Shown here: positions 9,961-18,788 of the stretch, piece by piece
Layout: the number at the start of each line of letters is the position of its first letter
How positions within the stretch are numbered: the first letter of the stretch is position 1
NCBI GenBank assembly: GCA_023404675.1
Contig: JAEYAW010000035.1
Location: 62,001-126,000 of the forward strand
DNA length: 64,000 nt
Direction: 5' to 3'
Source: Pseudomonadota bacterium
GTDB taxonomy: Bacteria > Pseudomonadota > Alphaproteobacteria > Rhizobiales > Xanthobacteraceae
Notes under the pieces: model-generated
What the model saw: only the letters and a program-made list of their open reading frames with translations
Told to the model about the DNA's origin: nothing
Databases searched by the model: none
Made by a program: the position numbers and the translations under genes

Positions 9961-11340
9961 ATGGATGCTCTTCCAGATTCGTCGGCCAATCCCGGGGGGC
10001 GTCCTTCGACAGCACAGACTGCCAGGGGCGGCTGGCGCAGCGAGCGGGGCGAGCCGTCGCTCGCGGACATGTTCGCGACCATCCGTGTCGCCCCCTCCGG
10101 CTCGTTCTGGCGCAAGCTCGCCGCATTTCTCGGCCCCGGGTACCTCGTCGCCGTCGGCTACATGGATCCGGGCAACTGGGCGACCTCGCTCGCGGGCGGC
10201 TCGAAGTTCGGTTACGCGCTGCTGAGCATCGCGCTGATCTCCAACATCATGGCGGTGATCCTTCAGGCGCTGTGCGCGCGGCTCGGCGTCGGCGCGGGGC
10301 GCGATCTGGCGCAGGCGTGCCGCGACGCCTTTCCGCGCTGGGCCTCATGGCCGCTGTGGCTGCTCGCCGAGATCGCCATCGCCGCGACGGACCTCGCCGA
10401 GATCATCGGCACCGCCATCGGACTGAATTTGTTGTTCGGCATTCCGCTCGAGATCGGCGTGCTGATCACCGCCGCCGATGTGTTTCTGATCCTCGGGCTG
10501 CAGGCGCTCGGCTTCCGCTGGATCGAAGCCTTCGTGGTGGCGCTGTTCGGCGTGATCGCCGCCTGCTTCGGCATCCAGATCCTGATGGCCGATCCCGACT
10601 GGGGCGAGGTGATCCGCGGCTTCGCGCCGACCGTCGAGATCGTGCGCAATCCCGAGATGCTCTATCTCGCGCTCGGGATTCTCGGCGCGACGGTGATGCC
10701 GCACAATCTCTATCTCCACTCGGGTCTGGTGCAGACACGCGGCTATGGGCCCAGCGTGCCCGAGAAGCGCGAGGCGATCCGCCTCGCCACCATCGATTCG
10801 ACATTCGCGCTTTGTCTGGCGCTTCTGATCAACGGGTCCATTCTGGTTCTCGCCGCGGCGACGTTCCACAAGGCCGGGCGGACCGAGGTCGCCGAACTCG
10901 ATCAGGCGCATGCGCTGCTTTCGCCGCTGATGGGATCATCGCTTGCCCCGACGCTGTTCGGCATCGCGCTCCTGTGCTGCGGGTTGAATTCGACCGTGAC
11001 CGCGACGCTTTCGGGTCAGATCGTGATGGAAGGCTTCATCAACATCCGCGTGCAGCCATGGCTGCGCCGATTGATGACGCGCGCCATCGCCATCGTGCCG
11101 GCGGCACTGGTGACGATCTGGTACGGGGAGAAGGGGACCGGCGAACTGCTGATCCTCAGTCAGGTGGTGCTGAGTTTGCAGTTGCCGTTCGCGATCGTGC
11201 CGCTGGTGATGTTTACCGCCAGCCGCGCCAAGATGGGCGTCTTCGTCGCGCCGCGCTGGCTGACGGCCGCCGCCACCCTGATCGCCGCGATCGTCATCGC
11301 GCTGAACGTGAAGCTGGTGCTGGATTTTATGTTCGGCTGA
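9961..11340 (+). CDS. mntH: NRAMP-family manganese (divalent metal) transporter
   Basis: The protein couples proton flow to uptake of Mn2+ (and Fe2+) across the inner membrane. The 459 residues give about 11 helices. The metal-binding motifs are DPGN in helix 1 (69-72) and MPHN in helix 6 (246-249), and LGATVMPHNLYLHSGLV is the transport signature. Residues 1-36 are a polar Gly/Ser/Arg-rich extension, so the Met at residue 37 (10069) is an alternative start. The palindromic promoter upstream supports manganese-responsive control. Confidence 0.93.
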   Translation: MDALPDSSANPGGRPSTAQTARGGWRSERGEPSLADMFATIRVAPSGSFWRKLAAFLGPGYLVAVGYMDPGNWATSLAGGSKFGYALLSIALISNIMAVILQALCARLGVGAGRDLAQACRDAFPRWASWPLWLLAEIAIAATDLAEIIGTAIGLNLLFGIPLEIGVLITAADVFLILGLQALGFRWIEAFVVALFGVIAACFGIQILMADPDWGEVIRGFAPTVEIVRNPEMLYLALGILGATVMPHNLYLHSGLVQTRGYGPSVPEKREAIRLATIDSTFALCLALLINGSILVLAAATFHKAGRTEVAELDQAHALLSPLMGSSLAPTLFGIALLCCGLNSTVTATLSGQIVMEGFINIRVQPWLRRLMTRAIAIVPAALVTIWYGEKGTGELLILSQVVLSLQLPFAIVPLVMFTASRAKMGVFVAPRWLTAAATLIAAIVIALNVKLVLDFMFG

Positions 11341-11375
11341 GCGCCACTTTGTCGAGGCCGGGGCGGGACAGGCAG

Positions 11376-12146
11376 TTAATCCTGCGGCTCGGACTCGTGG
11401 CCGTCGACGTCGATCCGCCGCCAGCCGGTCGGCGCGAGCCGCTGCTGCGGCATGAAGCGGCTCTTGTAATCCATCTTGCGCGAGCCCTCGATCCAGTAGC
11501 CGAGATACACATAGGGCAGGCCCATGCGGCGGGCGCGGGCGATGTGATCGAGGATCATGAACGAGCCCAGCGACAGGCTCTCTTCGTCCGGCTCGTAGAA
11601 CGAATAGACCATCGAGAGCCCGTCGTTCAGGATGTCCGTCAGCGCCACCGCGACCAGATCGCTGATGCGCCCCGTCTTCTCGATCACGCCCTTGCGCCGG
11701 TATTCGATCACGCGGGTGTTGACGTGACTGTCTTCCACCATCATCGCGTAATCGAGCACGGTCATGTCGGCCATGCCGCCGTCGTGGTGGCGCGCATCAA
11801 GATAGGCACGGAAGACCGAATACTGTTCGGAGGTCGGCACCGGGTTGCGCATTTCGCCGCTGACGTCCGCGTTGCGGGCGAGCACGCGGCGGAAGGTGCG
11901 GGAGGGGCGGAATTCGTTGGCGAGCACGCGCACCGACACGCAGGCGCGGCACTGGTCGCAGGCCGGGCGATAGGCGATCGACTGGCTGCGCCGGAAGCCG
12001 CCGTGGGTCAGCAGGTCGTTGAGTTCGCCCGCCTTGCTGCCGACGAGATGCGTGAACACCTTTCGCTCCTGCCGGCCCGGCAGATAGGGGCACGGCGAGG
12101 GCGCGGTCAGATAGAACTGCGGTGTATCGCGCGAATGTTGAGTCAC
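11376..12146 (-). CDS. bpt: Aspartate/glutamate leucyltransferase Bpt
   Basis: Bpt transfers leucine from Leu-tRNA to proteins with N-terminal Asp or Glu, marking them for ClpS-ClpAP degradation. The 256 residues start at a GTG giving MTQHSRDTPQFYLT, the usual family N-terminus. A second in-frame GTG at 12206 would add 20 residues and is less likely. Key features are the CPYLPGR motif, the CDQCRACVSVRV cysteine cluster and the C-terminal YLGYWIEGSRKMDYK segment that binds the acceptor. clpS and clpA lie 36 kb away on the plus strand. It is the last of three minus-strand genes after hemB and the RDD gene. Confidence 0.93.
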   Translation of the reverse strand: MTQHSRDTPQFYLTAPSPCPYLPGRQERKVFTHLVGSKAGELNDLLTHGGFRRSQSIAYRPACDQCRACVSVRVLANEFRPSRTFRRVLARNADVSGEMRNPVPTSEQYSVFRAYLDARHHDGGMADMTVLDYAMMVEDSHVNTRVIEYRRKGVIEKTGRISDLVAVALTDILNDGLSMVYSFYEPDEESLSLGSFMILDHIARARRMGLPYVYLGYWIEGSRKMDYKSRFMPQQRLAPTGWRRIDVDGHESEPQD

Positions 12147-12320
12147 GGTCTGCGGTGTTGGGATCGTCGTCAAAATTCGGACCGGCGCGAGGCTGGGCGA
12201 ATCCACCCTGTTCGGGCCGGGCCGGACTCAGCATCGCGCCGCGCCTGCGGCGGGTCAATTGGATTTGGTCGCAGCAAGTCTGCGCGAGGCAGACCGCGCC
12301 CGGCCTTGATTGAAATCAAA

Positions 12321-12857
12321 TCAATAAGGGCGCTGGGCGCGGAATTCGGGGGCCGTCACCGAGCTGTTGATGACCACGGTTCCGAGGACGACATCGTGCA
12401 GCAGCCGACGGCGGCCGTTGAACAGCCCGATCAGGAGCACGAACGGCGTCAGGAACGAGACCGACAGCCAGAACAGCACGGCATGCGTTGCGCCGAGCAG
12501 AAAATAGGCCGGCTCGCCGTACCAGGTGCGCAGTTGCAGATCCATCACCCGCATGCCGACCGTGGCCGAATTCGGGCCGCCCAGTGTCCAGCCGTAATAG
12601 ATCACGGCCCAGACGACGGAGGCGGGGGAGACCAGCCAGAACAGCGCCCAGCCGAGGCCCAGCGTCACGAGGCCGAATACGGCGATGAAGATCGTGGCCA
12701 GTACGATCGGGATCGACAGCACCACGAGATCGATCAGGAACGCAAACACCCGCCGCGTCAGCACGCCGCGAAACAGTTCGGGTTCGAGATAGGGATCGAA
12801 GGCGTGCGGCCGGTATCCGGCGGAATCGCGCGCGTCGATGCGGGAGCTGTCGGACAT
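12321..12857 (-). CDS. RDD-family membrane protein
   Basis: A 178-residue protein of the RDD family (named after a conserved Arg and two Asp). The Arg-Asp pair appears in RRVFAFLIDLVVLS in the first helix, and two further hydrophobic blocks (FGLVTLGLGWALFW and YFLLGATHAVLFWLSVSFL) span the membrane. The conserved GGPNSATVGMRVMDLQL loop is present. RDD proteins have no agreed biochemical role, and some are linked to ion exchange. It sits between hemB and bpt with gaps of about 130 and 174 bp, so each gene may have its own promoter. Confidence 0.88.
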   Translation of the reverse strand: MSDSSRIDARDSAGYRPHAFDPYLEPELFRGVLTRRVFAFLIDLVVLSIPIVLATIFIAVFGLVTLGLGWALFWLVSPASVVWAVIYYGWTLGGPNSATVGMRVMDLQLRTWYGEPAYFLLGATHAVLFWLSVSFLTPFVLLIGLFNGRRRLLHDVVLGTVVINSSVTAPEFRAQRPY

Positions 12858-12989
12858 GGATGGGTTCCCCTCCGGTGCACGATGATCCGTGCCAGTGGCC
12901 GTGCGCCGAAAACATGGCGACCATGCCCTCCGCCCGCAAGAGACGGCGGCGATCCGGGCCGATGCGCCCGGATTAAAGTTTGGACAGTT

Positions 12990-14057
12990 TCAGCGGCCGG
13001 CCCTGATGCGCTCGGCGGCCTGCGGGGCGAAATAGGTCAGCACGCCGTCCGCGCCGGCGCGCTTGAAACCGATCAGGCTTTCCATCACGACGCGGTCGCC
13101 ATCGAGCCAGCCGTTGGCGATCGCGCCCGCGATCATCGCGTATTCGCCGGAGACCTGATAGGCAAAGGTCGGCACCGCAAAGGTGTCCTTCACGCGGCGC
13201 ACGATATCGAGATAGGGCATGCCCGGCTTGACCATCACCATGTCCGCGCCCTCGGCGATGTCGAGCTCGACCTCGCGCAGCGCCTCGTCCGTATTGGCGG
13301 GGTCCATCTGGTAGGTCCGCTTGTCTCCCGTGAGCGTCTTGGCCGAACCGATGGCGTCCCGGAACGGGCCGTAAAAGGCGGAGGCGAATTTCGCCGCATA
13401 GGCCATGATCTGCACGTCGCCATAACCTGCATCGTCCAGCGCGGCGCGGATCGCTCCGACGCGGCCGTCCATCATGTCCGAGGGCGCGATGATGTCGCAG
13501 CCGGCCTCGGCCTGAACCAGCGCCTGCTGAGCCAGCACGGCCACCGTCTCGTCGTTGAGGATGCGCTCGTTCTGCAGCAGGCCGTCATGGCCGTGGCTGG
13601 TGTAGGGATCGAGCGCGACGTCGCAGAGGATTCCGAGATCCGGGAATTCCTTCTTGATCGCGCGCACCGCCGCGCAGACCAGATTGTCCGGATTGAGCGC
13701 CTCGCTCCCGGTCTCGTCCCGCAGCGCCGGATCGGTGTAGGGAAACAGCGCGATGCAGGGAATCGACAACCGCATGGCGCGCTCGGCCTCGCGCACGCAC
13801 TCGGCGACGCTGAGCCGGTCGACGCCGGGCATCGACGCCACCGGCGTGCGCGCCGCGTCGCCTCCCGATACGAACAGCGGCCAGATCAGGTCGTCGGTCG
13901 TCAGGACGTTCTCGCGAACCAGCCGGCGTGCCCATTCCGATTTGCGATTGCGGCGCGGGCGCATGACGAGATCGAGCGGCTCGGCCTGCGGCGTGGCGAC
14001 CGGGCGGGGGCCATCCCTCATCTCGATTGGACGTCCGAACTTGATCGCCATGGTCAT
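12990..14057 (-). CDS. hemB: Delta-aminolevulinic acid dehydratase (porphobilinogen synthase), Mg-type
   Basis: HemB condenses two 5-aminolevulinate molecules to porphobilinogen in heme and chlorophyll synthesis. The Schiff-base lysines lie in IMAYAAKFASAFYGP and VMVKPGMPYLD. The active-site zinc triad of E. coli and mammals (three Cys) is replaced here by Ala148, Asp150 and Asp158 in DVALDPYTSHGHDG, the magnesium-type site reported for Bradyrhizobium japonicum. The protein has 355 residues. It is divergent from the DUF6163 gene, with an imperfect palindrome in the shared 113-bp gap. Confidence 0.96.
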   Translation of the reverse strand: MTMAIKFGRPIEMRDGPRPVATPQAEPLDLVMRPRRNRKSEWARRLVRENVLTTDDLIWPLFVSGGDAARTPVASMPGVDRLSVAECVREAERAMRLSIPCIALFPYTDPALRDETGSEALNPDNLVCAAVRAIKKEFPDLGILCDVALDPYTSHGHDGLLQNERILNDETVAVLAQQALVQAEAGCDIIAPSDMMDGRVGAIRAALDDAGYGDVQIMAYAAKFASAFYGPFRDAIGSAKTLTGDKRTYQMDPANTDEALREVELDIAEGADMVMVKPGMPYLDIVRRVKDTFAVPTFAYQVSGEYAMIAGAIANGWLDGDRVVMESLIGFKRAGADGVLTYFAPQAAERIRAGR

Positions 14058-14091
14058 GTCTCCGCGCGTGCAGGATGTCGTCCGTTTCTAC

Positions 14092-14117
14092 CACCCTGAC
14101 GGGCGGCCGTCACGGTG
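14092..14117. promoter_or_regulatory. Imperfect palindrome between hemB and the DUF6163 gene
   Basis: CACCCTGACGG (14092-14102) and CCGTCACGGTG (14107-14117) are complementary at 10 of 11 positions around a 4-bp centre. It lies 35 bp from the hemB ATG and 54 bp from the divergent start, the right place for a shared operator. It does not match the Irr or RirA consensus that I know. Confidence 0.35.
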
Positions 14118-14170
14118 AATGGTCCTCGTCGCGGGATTCCGCCGGAGCCGAAAAAGCGGTAAAGGGAGGC

Positions 14171-14635
14171 ATGAGCGATTTTCAACCGCGTGAAGCGATC
14201 TCGGCGCGCCCTGCCGGCCTGACCGGCCCCGCCGACGCCGAGACCACCGAGGACGGCAACAGCGTCTGGACGCAGCGGCTGGTGCTGTTCCTGCGCGCGA
14301 TGGCGATCGTCGCAGTGGCGAAGGGGCTGTTCCACTGGGCGCAGGTGACGGGCTTCGTCGGCGGCGAAGATGATGGCTTCGAGATGCAATCCTCGGCCTG
14401 GCAAACCGCGACCGTCTATTTTGCGGTCATGGAGCCGGTCGCGGCGGTGGGGTTGTGGCTGGCGACCCCGTGGGGCGCCGTGGTGTGGCTGACAACCGTC
14501 GTCTCCATGGCGGTGATCGAACTGATGTTCCCGGCGATCTATGGCGGCAGCCTGCTCGTCGTGGTGATCGAGGTCGCGTTCATCGCGGCCTATCTCACGC
14601 TGGCCTGGCTGGCGGCGCGCGAGCGGCCGCCGTAG
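14171..14635 (+). CDS. DUF6163-family membrane protein
   Basis: A 154-residue protein with a polar 35-residue N-terminus followed by four hydrophobic segments (LFLRAMAIVAVAKGLFHWA, TVYFAVMEPVAAVGLWLA, AVVWLTTVVSMAVIELMF, VVVIEVAFIAAYLTLAWLA). The ATG at 14171 is preceded by GGGAGG at ideal spacing, so longer forms are rejected. It matches my recollection of the DUF6163 family beside hemB in Bradyrhizobium-group genomes. Function unknown. Confidence 0.85.
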   Translation: MSDFQPREAISARPAGLTGPADAETTEDGNSVWTQRLVLFLRAMAIVAVAKGLFHWAQVTGFVGGEDDGFEMQSSAWQTATVYFAVMEPVAAVGLWLATPWGAVVWLTTVVSMAVIELMFPAIYGGSLLVVVIEVAFIAAYLTLAWLAARERPP

Positions 14636-15106
14636 GGGGCCGCAGCGCAGACCAGTGTTCCATTCCGGACGAATCGCGGGGGCGATGCGCTTTGCATCGC
14701 CCCCGTTGCGTATGGAACCCGGGTTACCCGGGAAGGCATCCTGCCGCGGCCATGGACCGATTCCGATTCTGTTGACGATAAATCCGGCCCTTCTGGCATC
14801 CATGAAGGGGTTGCGGGCCGCCCTCGGTCCAACAGCGTTACGACAATCTGTCGAATTCGAAACAAGCTGTCTTCAAATGCGACAGCGCATGCAGACGAAG
14901 CGTGAACACAGTTCGGGCATCGTCAACGCGAGGTTACGGAATGGGCGGATTTTGTAGGCGCAATCAATGATTTACCGTCTCAAATAAACGCTCTCTTTAT
15001 GCTGTTGTTTAAGCTGATGTTCAAAGCCGCGGGCTAGGTTCGCTCCATCAAAGGCGGGACACAAGTTTCGCCGTATACGTCGAAAAACGACGACAGGGGA
15101 AGTGTC
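14636..15106. other. 470-bp intergenic region before ldtR
   Basis: No gene is supported here. It holds the strong hairpin at 14677-14705 and, nearer ldtR, an AT-richer stretch (14930-15030) that probably carries the ldtR promoter. No exact -35/-10 pair could be picked with confidence. Confidence 0.5.
14677..14705 (+). terminator. 12-bp stem hairpin after the DUF6163 gene
   Basis: CGGGGGCGATGC (14677-14688) pairs perfectly with GCATCGCCCCCG (14694-14705) around a GCTTT loop, about 40 bp after the stop codon. It lacks a long T run (TTGCG follows), so it may work as a stabilising or bidirectional terminator. Confidence 0.6.
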
Positions 15107-15616
15107 ATGAACAAAGCCGTTGCGACGGTCGAAAGCGCGCGCGATGCAGGCACCAGCAAGGTGCAGCCGCTCTATCTCGAAGCTCTCACGCTGGTAGAGC
15201 GGCTGCATCGCCGCCTTCTCGATGTCATCAAGGACGAATTCGACCGCCGCGGTCGCTCCGACATCAACTCGGTGCAGGCGCTGCTGCTCTACAACATCGG
15301 GGACAAGGAGCTGACCGCCGGCGAACTGCGCACGCGCGGTTACTATCTCGGCTCGAACGTGTCCTACAATCTGAAGAAACTCGTCGAGCTCGGTTTCCTC
15401 GATCATCAGCGCTCGCGCGTGGACCGCCGCTCGGTGCGGATCCGCCTGACCGCCAAGGGCCAGGAAATCCGCCACATCGTCGATGCGCTGTATCAGAAGC
15501 ATATGCGCACGGTGGAGCAGGTCGGCGGCATCTCGGACGCTGAGTTCGTCAGCCTCAACAAGTCGCTGCACCGCCTTGAGCGTTTCTGGACCGACCAGAT
15601 TCTCTATCGCCTCTGA
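15107..15616 (+). CDS. ldtR: MarR-family transcriptional regulator LdtR
   Basis: A 169-residue winged-helix protein. The recognition region reads INSVQALLLYNIGDKELTAG and LRTRGYYLGSNVSYNLKKL, and the wing is QRSRVDRRSVRIRLTAKG. This pattern is that of LdtR, which in Liberibacter and Sinorhizobium controls an L,D-transpeptidase gene and osmotic tolerance. GGGGAAG precedes the ATG. It stands alone between strong hairpins. No L,D-transpeptidase gene is in the window, so its target lies elsewhere. Confidence 0.85.
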   Translation: MNKAVATVESARDAGTSKVQPLYLEALTLVERLHRRLLDVIKDEFDRRGRSDINSVQALLLYNIGDKELTAGELRTRGYYLGSNVSYNLKKLVELGFLDHQRSRVDRRSVRIRLTAKGQEIRHIVDALYQKHMRTVEQVGGISDAEFVSLNKSLHRLERFWTDQILYRL

Positions 15617-16005
15617 GCGAGAACGCCGTCAAAGCGCAAACGACGATGCGGCCCGCCATGCGGGCCGCATCGTCGCGATCTCGCACGCCCCTCCAACATG
15701 AGCAACAACAGCGGAACGGCCCGGACGGCTGCGCCGGCCTGCATGCGCGGTCCGTGAGTGTGATCGCGCGCGCCGGCCCGGGAGGCCGTGCAATCGCCGC
15801 GATTGATGATCTGCGATGCCGCGATGCGTCGTGCTCGCGGCGTACCGGCAGTCTCGGCGGCGCCAGCCGCTTCACCGATTCCCGTTCCGCCCGATTCCTA
15901 AGTCTCGCGGACTTTCAACAGACCGATGCGTTCTGGACTGTTGGGCCCGGAAACATTACGGCTAGGCCGAACGCCGGATTGCTTTGAACGCCTCGGAGGA
16001 AACCT
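15617..16005. other. 390-bp intergenic region between ldtR and adhI
   Basis: Apart from the terminator-like hairpin at 15641-15675, no feature is supported. A 113-codon reading frame covers most of it but is Arg/Ser/Gly-rich with no ribosome binding site or domain. The last 40 bp contain the adhI leader with GGAGGAAA before the ATG. Confidence 0.5.
15641..15675. terminator. 15-bp perfect stem downstream of ldtR
   Basis: CGACGATGCGGCCCG (15641-15655) is exactly complementary to 15661-15675, with C15656-G15660 extending the stem to 16 bp and leaving a CAT loop. It begins 25 bp after the ldtR stop. There is no T tract. Confidence 0.6.
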
Positions 16006-17118
16006 ATGAAGTCGCGCGCGGCTGTCGCCTGGGAAGCCAACAAGCCCCTGACCATCGAGACCGTCGAGATCGGAGGGCCGAAGCCCGGCGAGGTGCTGGT
16101 GGAGATCATGGCAACCGGTGTGTGCCACACCGACGCCTACACGCTGTCGGGGCTGGATTCCGAGGGCAAGTTTCCGGCGATCCTCGGCCATGAGGGCGCG
16201 GGCATCGTGCGTGAGATCGGCGCGGGCGTCACCTCGGTGAAGGTCGGCGACCACGTGATCCCGCTCTACACGCCCGAATGCCGGCAGTGCAAAACCTGCC
16301 TGTCTCAGCGCTCGAATCTTTGTACCTCGATCCGCGCGACGCAGGGGCAGGGGCTGATGCCGGACAACACCTCGCGCTTCTCCTGCGACGGCGGCGAGGT
16401 GTTCCACTACATGGGCTGCTCGACGTTCTCCAACTTCACCGTGCTGCCGGAGATCGCGGTGGCGAAGGTGCGCGAGGACGCGCCCTTCGACAAGATCTGT
16501 TACATCGGCTGCGGCGTCACCACGGGCATCGGCGCGGTGGTCTACACCGGCAAGGTCTGGCCCGGCGCGAATGTGGTGGTGTTCGGTCTCGGCGGCATCG
16601 GCCTCAACGTGATCCAGGGCGCGCGCATGGTCGGTGCCGACAAGATCATCGGCGTCGATCTCAATCCCGCCAAGGCGGAGATGGCGAAGAAGTTCGGCAT
16701 GACGCATTTCGTCAATCCGGACGAGGTCGGCCGCGACAAGGTGGTGCAGGCCATCGTCGATCTCACCGGCGGCGGCGCGGATTTTTCCTTCGAGTGCATC
16801 GGCAACGTTCACACCATGCGGCAGGCGCTGGAATGCTGCCATCGCGGCTGGGGCGAGAGCATCATCATCGGCGTGGCGCCTTCGGGCACCGAGATTTCGA
16901 CGCGCCCGTTCCAGCTCGTCACCGGACGGGTGTGGAAGGGCTCGGCGTTCGGCGGCGCACGCGGCCGCACCGACGTGCCGAAGATCGTGGACTGGTACAT
17001 GGAAGGCAAGATCGACATCGACAGCCTGATCACGCACACCATGCCGCTCGACCAGATCAACACCGCATTCGATCTGATGCACGAGGGCAAGTCGATCCGC
17101 TCCGTCGTGATCTATTAG
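16006..17118 (+). CDS. adhI: S-(hydroxymethyl)glutathione dehydrogenase (class III alcohol dehydrogenase)
   Basis: The enzyme oxidises S-hydroxymethylglutathione, formed from formaldehyde and glutathione, to S-formylglutathione with NAD+. It can also reduce S-nitrosoglutathione. The 370 residues carry catalytic zinc ligands Cys40, His62 and Glu63 (GVCHTD, GHEGAG), four structural-zinc cysteines (92, 95, 98, 106) and the NAD fold motif GLGGIGLNVIQGA. A GGAGGAAA site precedes the ATG. The next gene, fghA, encodes the next step. A terminator-like hairpin lies between them, so fghA may have its own promoter. Confidence 0.96.
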   Translation: MKSRAAVAWEANKPLTIETVEIGGPKPGEVLVEIMATGVCHTDAYTLSGLDSEGKFPAILGHEGAGIVREIGAGVTSVKVGDHVIPLYTPECRQCKTCLSQRSNLCTSIRATQGQGLMPDNTSRFSCDGGEVFHYMGCSTFSNFTVLPEIAVAKVREDAPFDKICYIGCGVTTGIGAVVYTGKVWPGANVVVFGLGGIGLNVIQGARMVGADKIIGVDLNPAKAEMAKKFGMTHFVNPDEVGRDKVVQAIVDLTGGGADFSFECIGNVHTMRQALECCHRGWGESIIIGVAPSGTEISTRPFQLVTGRVWKGSAFGGARGRTDVPKIVDWYMEGKIDIDSLITHTMPLDQINTAFDLMHEGKSIRSVVIY

Positions 17119-17160
17119 AGCCGTTCCGCTTTCTCCGAAGCGCTGAACGGCTCCAGGTTT
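17118..17160 (+). terminator. Rho-independent terminator after adhI
   Basis: GAGCCGTTC (17118-17126) pairs with GAACGGCTC (17145-17153), CGCTT (17127-17131) pairs with AAGCG (17138-17142), and the tract CAGGTTTTTCTTT follows. The 5' arm starts at the adhI stop codon. Confidence 0.7.
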
Positions 17161-17166
17161 TTCTTT

Positions 17167-17214
17167 GACGCGTTTTCTTCACGCGAGCCGTCATCCACCT
17201 CGCTCGAAAACGCT
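17167..17214. repeat. Dispersed 47-bp intergenic repeat, copy A
   Basis: This copy begins GACGCGTTTTCTTCACGCGA and ends CTCGAAAACGCT. The ends GCGTTTTC and GAAAACGC are inverted. Related copies occur at 25233-25278 and, reversed, at 38144-38190. Confidence 0.75.
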
Positions 17215-17227
17215 ATGGAGGTTTGCG

Positions 17228-18067
17228 ATGACGCTGGAGACGGTCTCCACTGCGAAAGCCCATGGCGGGGTGCAGGGCGTCTATCGTCACGTCTCAAAAG
17301 AGACGAAGACGCCGATGACCTTTGCGGTGTTCGTGCCGCCCCATGCGGACGGCGCGAAGCTGCCCGTGCTGTGGTATCTGTCGGGCCTCACCTGCACGCA
17401 TGCCAACTGCATGGACAAGGGCGAGTATCGCCGCCTTGCCGCCGAACTCGGCCTGATCGTCGTGCTGCCGGACACCTCGCCGCGCGGCGAGGGCGTGCCG
17501 GACGAGGCCGACAACTGGCAGTTCGGGCAGGGCGCGGGTTTCTATCTCGACGCCACGCAGGCGCCTTATGCCGCGAACTACCGGATGTACAGCTACGTCA
17601 CCGAAGAACTGCCGGCGCTCGTTGCGGAACATTTTCCGGCGGACATGACGCGGCAGGGCATCTTCGGCCACTCGATGGGCGGTCATGGCGCGCTGACCAT
17701 CGCGCTGAAGAATCCCGCGCGGTTCCGGAGCGTCTCGGCCTTCGCGCCGATCGCAAAGCCCTCCGTGGCGTTCTGGTCCGAGCCGTCGCTGGCAAAATAT
17801 CTCGGCCCCGACCGCGCGGCGTGGCGTGCCTATGATGCATGCCTGCTGATCGAGGACGGCGCGCGCTATGGCGAGGTGCTGGTCGATCAGGGCGCGGCGG
17901 ATTCGTTCCTTGAGAACGGCCTGATGCCGCAGCTTCTCAAGGCCGCGTGCGACAAGGCCGGCATCGCGCTGACGCTGAACATGCGCGATGGCTACGACCA
18001 CTCCTACAATTTCATCTCGACCTTCATGGACGATCATCTGCGCTGGCACGCGGCGCGGCTGGCCTGA
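17228..18067 (+). CDS. fghA: S-formylglutathione hydrolase
   Basis: The esterase hydrolyses S-formylglutathione to formate and glutathione, completing formaldehyde detoxification begun by adhI upstream. It has 279 residues, with nucleophile Ser149 in GHSMGGHGA, the family motif YLSGLTCTHANCMDKG and the C-terminal YDHSYNFISTF with catalytic His. GGAGG precedes the ATG at 17228. Its last 52 bp are copied at 19367-19418. Confidence 0.95.
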   Translation: MTLETVSTAKAHGGVQGVYRHVSKETKTPMTFAVFVPPHADGAKLPVLWYLSGLTCTHANCMDKGEYRRLAAELGLIVVLPDTSPRGEGVPDEADNWQFGQGAGFYLDATQAPYAANYRMYSYVTEELPALVAEHFPADMTRQGIFGHSMGGHGALTIALKNPARFRSVSAFAPIAKPSVAFWSEPSLAKYLGPDRAAWRAYDACLLIEDGARYGEVLVDQGAADSFLENGLMPQLLKAACDKAGIALTLNMRDGYDHSYNFISTFMDDHLRWHAARLA

Positions 18068-18088
18068 CCCGGTTGCGCCGGCTCTGGT

Positions 18089-18640
18089 TCACCGGCCGGG
18101 CAGCATCCGCGCCAGCGTGCGATCCCGCAGGATGAAATGGCGCACGAGCGCGGTGGCGGCGTGCAGGCCGGCAAGAGCGAGCAAGGTGTGCGCGGCGAGT
18201 TCGTGAACGCCGAACACCGTCCGCGCGAAGGCCCGGTCCGGGACCCAGGGGGAGGCGATCTCGAACAGGCCGAGCACCGGCACGCCGCGTCCCCGCGCGA
18301 ACTGGACCATGATTCCGAGCACCGGCACGGCGAGCAGCAGGATGTAGAGCGCCGCGTGGGTGAGTTTGGCTCCCAGGCCGAGAAGACTGCCCATCGGGCC
18401 GGCGTGGCCCAGAGGAGCGGGGGACGGGCTGCTGCTCCGCCAGCCGAGGCGCAAGGCCGTCAGGACGATCACGGCAACACCCGCGTTCATATGGATGAAC
18501 CATGCGGGTCCCTGCACCGCGCGCGGAAGTGCATCGCCTCCGATGCCGATGCCCCAGGCCAGCAGGACGAGGATGACGGTGGTCCAGTGCAGCGCCTGGA
18601 TCACCGCGCTGTAGCGCTCGGTTGAATTGGATGCGGGCAT
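18089..18640 (-). CDS. Cytochrome b561
   Basis: A 183-residue membrane protein with four helices and the histidines expected to bind two b-type hemes: His in ALHWT (helix 1), His in WFIHMNAGV (helix 2), and two in helix 4 (VHELAAHTLLALAGLHAA). Family members accept electrons from quinols and, in E. coli CybB, reduce superoxide. It is convergent with fghA (21 bp apart) and divergent from the isochorismatase-like gene. Partner unknown. Confidence 0.9.
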   Translation of the reverse strand: MPASNSTERYSAVIQALHWTTVILVLLAWGIGIGGDALPRAVQGPAWFIHMNAGVAVIVLTALRLGWRSSSPSPAPLGHAGPMGSLLGLGAKLTHAALYILLLAVPVLGIMVQFARGRGVPVLGLFEIASPWVPDRAFARTVFGVHELAAHTLLALAGLHAATALVRHFILRDRTLARMLPGR

Positions 18641-18788
18641 TGTTCAATGTTCTCCTGCCTGATGCGTGCCGTGCCGGGGGCGTTGGGGCCTGTTCCGGTG
18701 CTCCGCGCGTGAGCCTCTGTTGTAAACCCTGAGGGCGACGCCAGTCGTCCTTCAAGTCCACGGGAAGACGTGTCGGGGAGATTCCGGG

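Noticed and set aside
12147..12206. Longer bpt form starting at a GTG at 12206
   Set aside because: The extra 20 residues do not resemble the family, whereas the GTG at 12146 gives the usual MTQHSRDTPQFYLT start.
10272..14099. A 1275-codon frame on the plus strand
   Set aside because: It runs across mntH out of frame and antisense to bpt, the RDD gene and hemB, all of which have clear family motifs. Low stop density is due to high GC.
15646..15987. 113-codon frame between ldtR and adhI
   Set aside because: It begins inside a perfect 15-bp hairpin, has no ribosome binding site and is low-complexity Arg/Ser/Gly.
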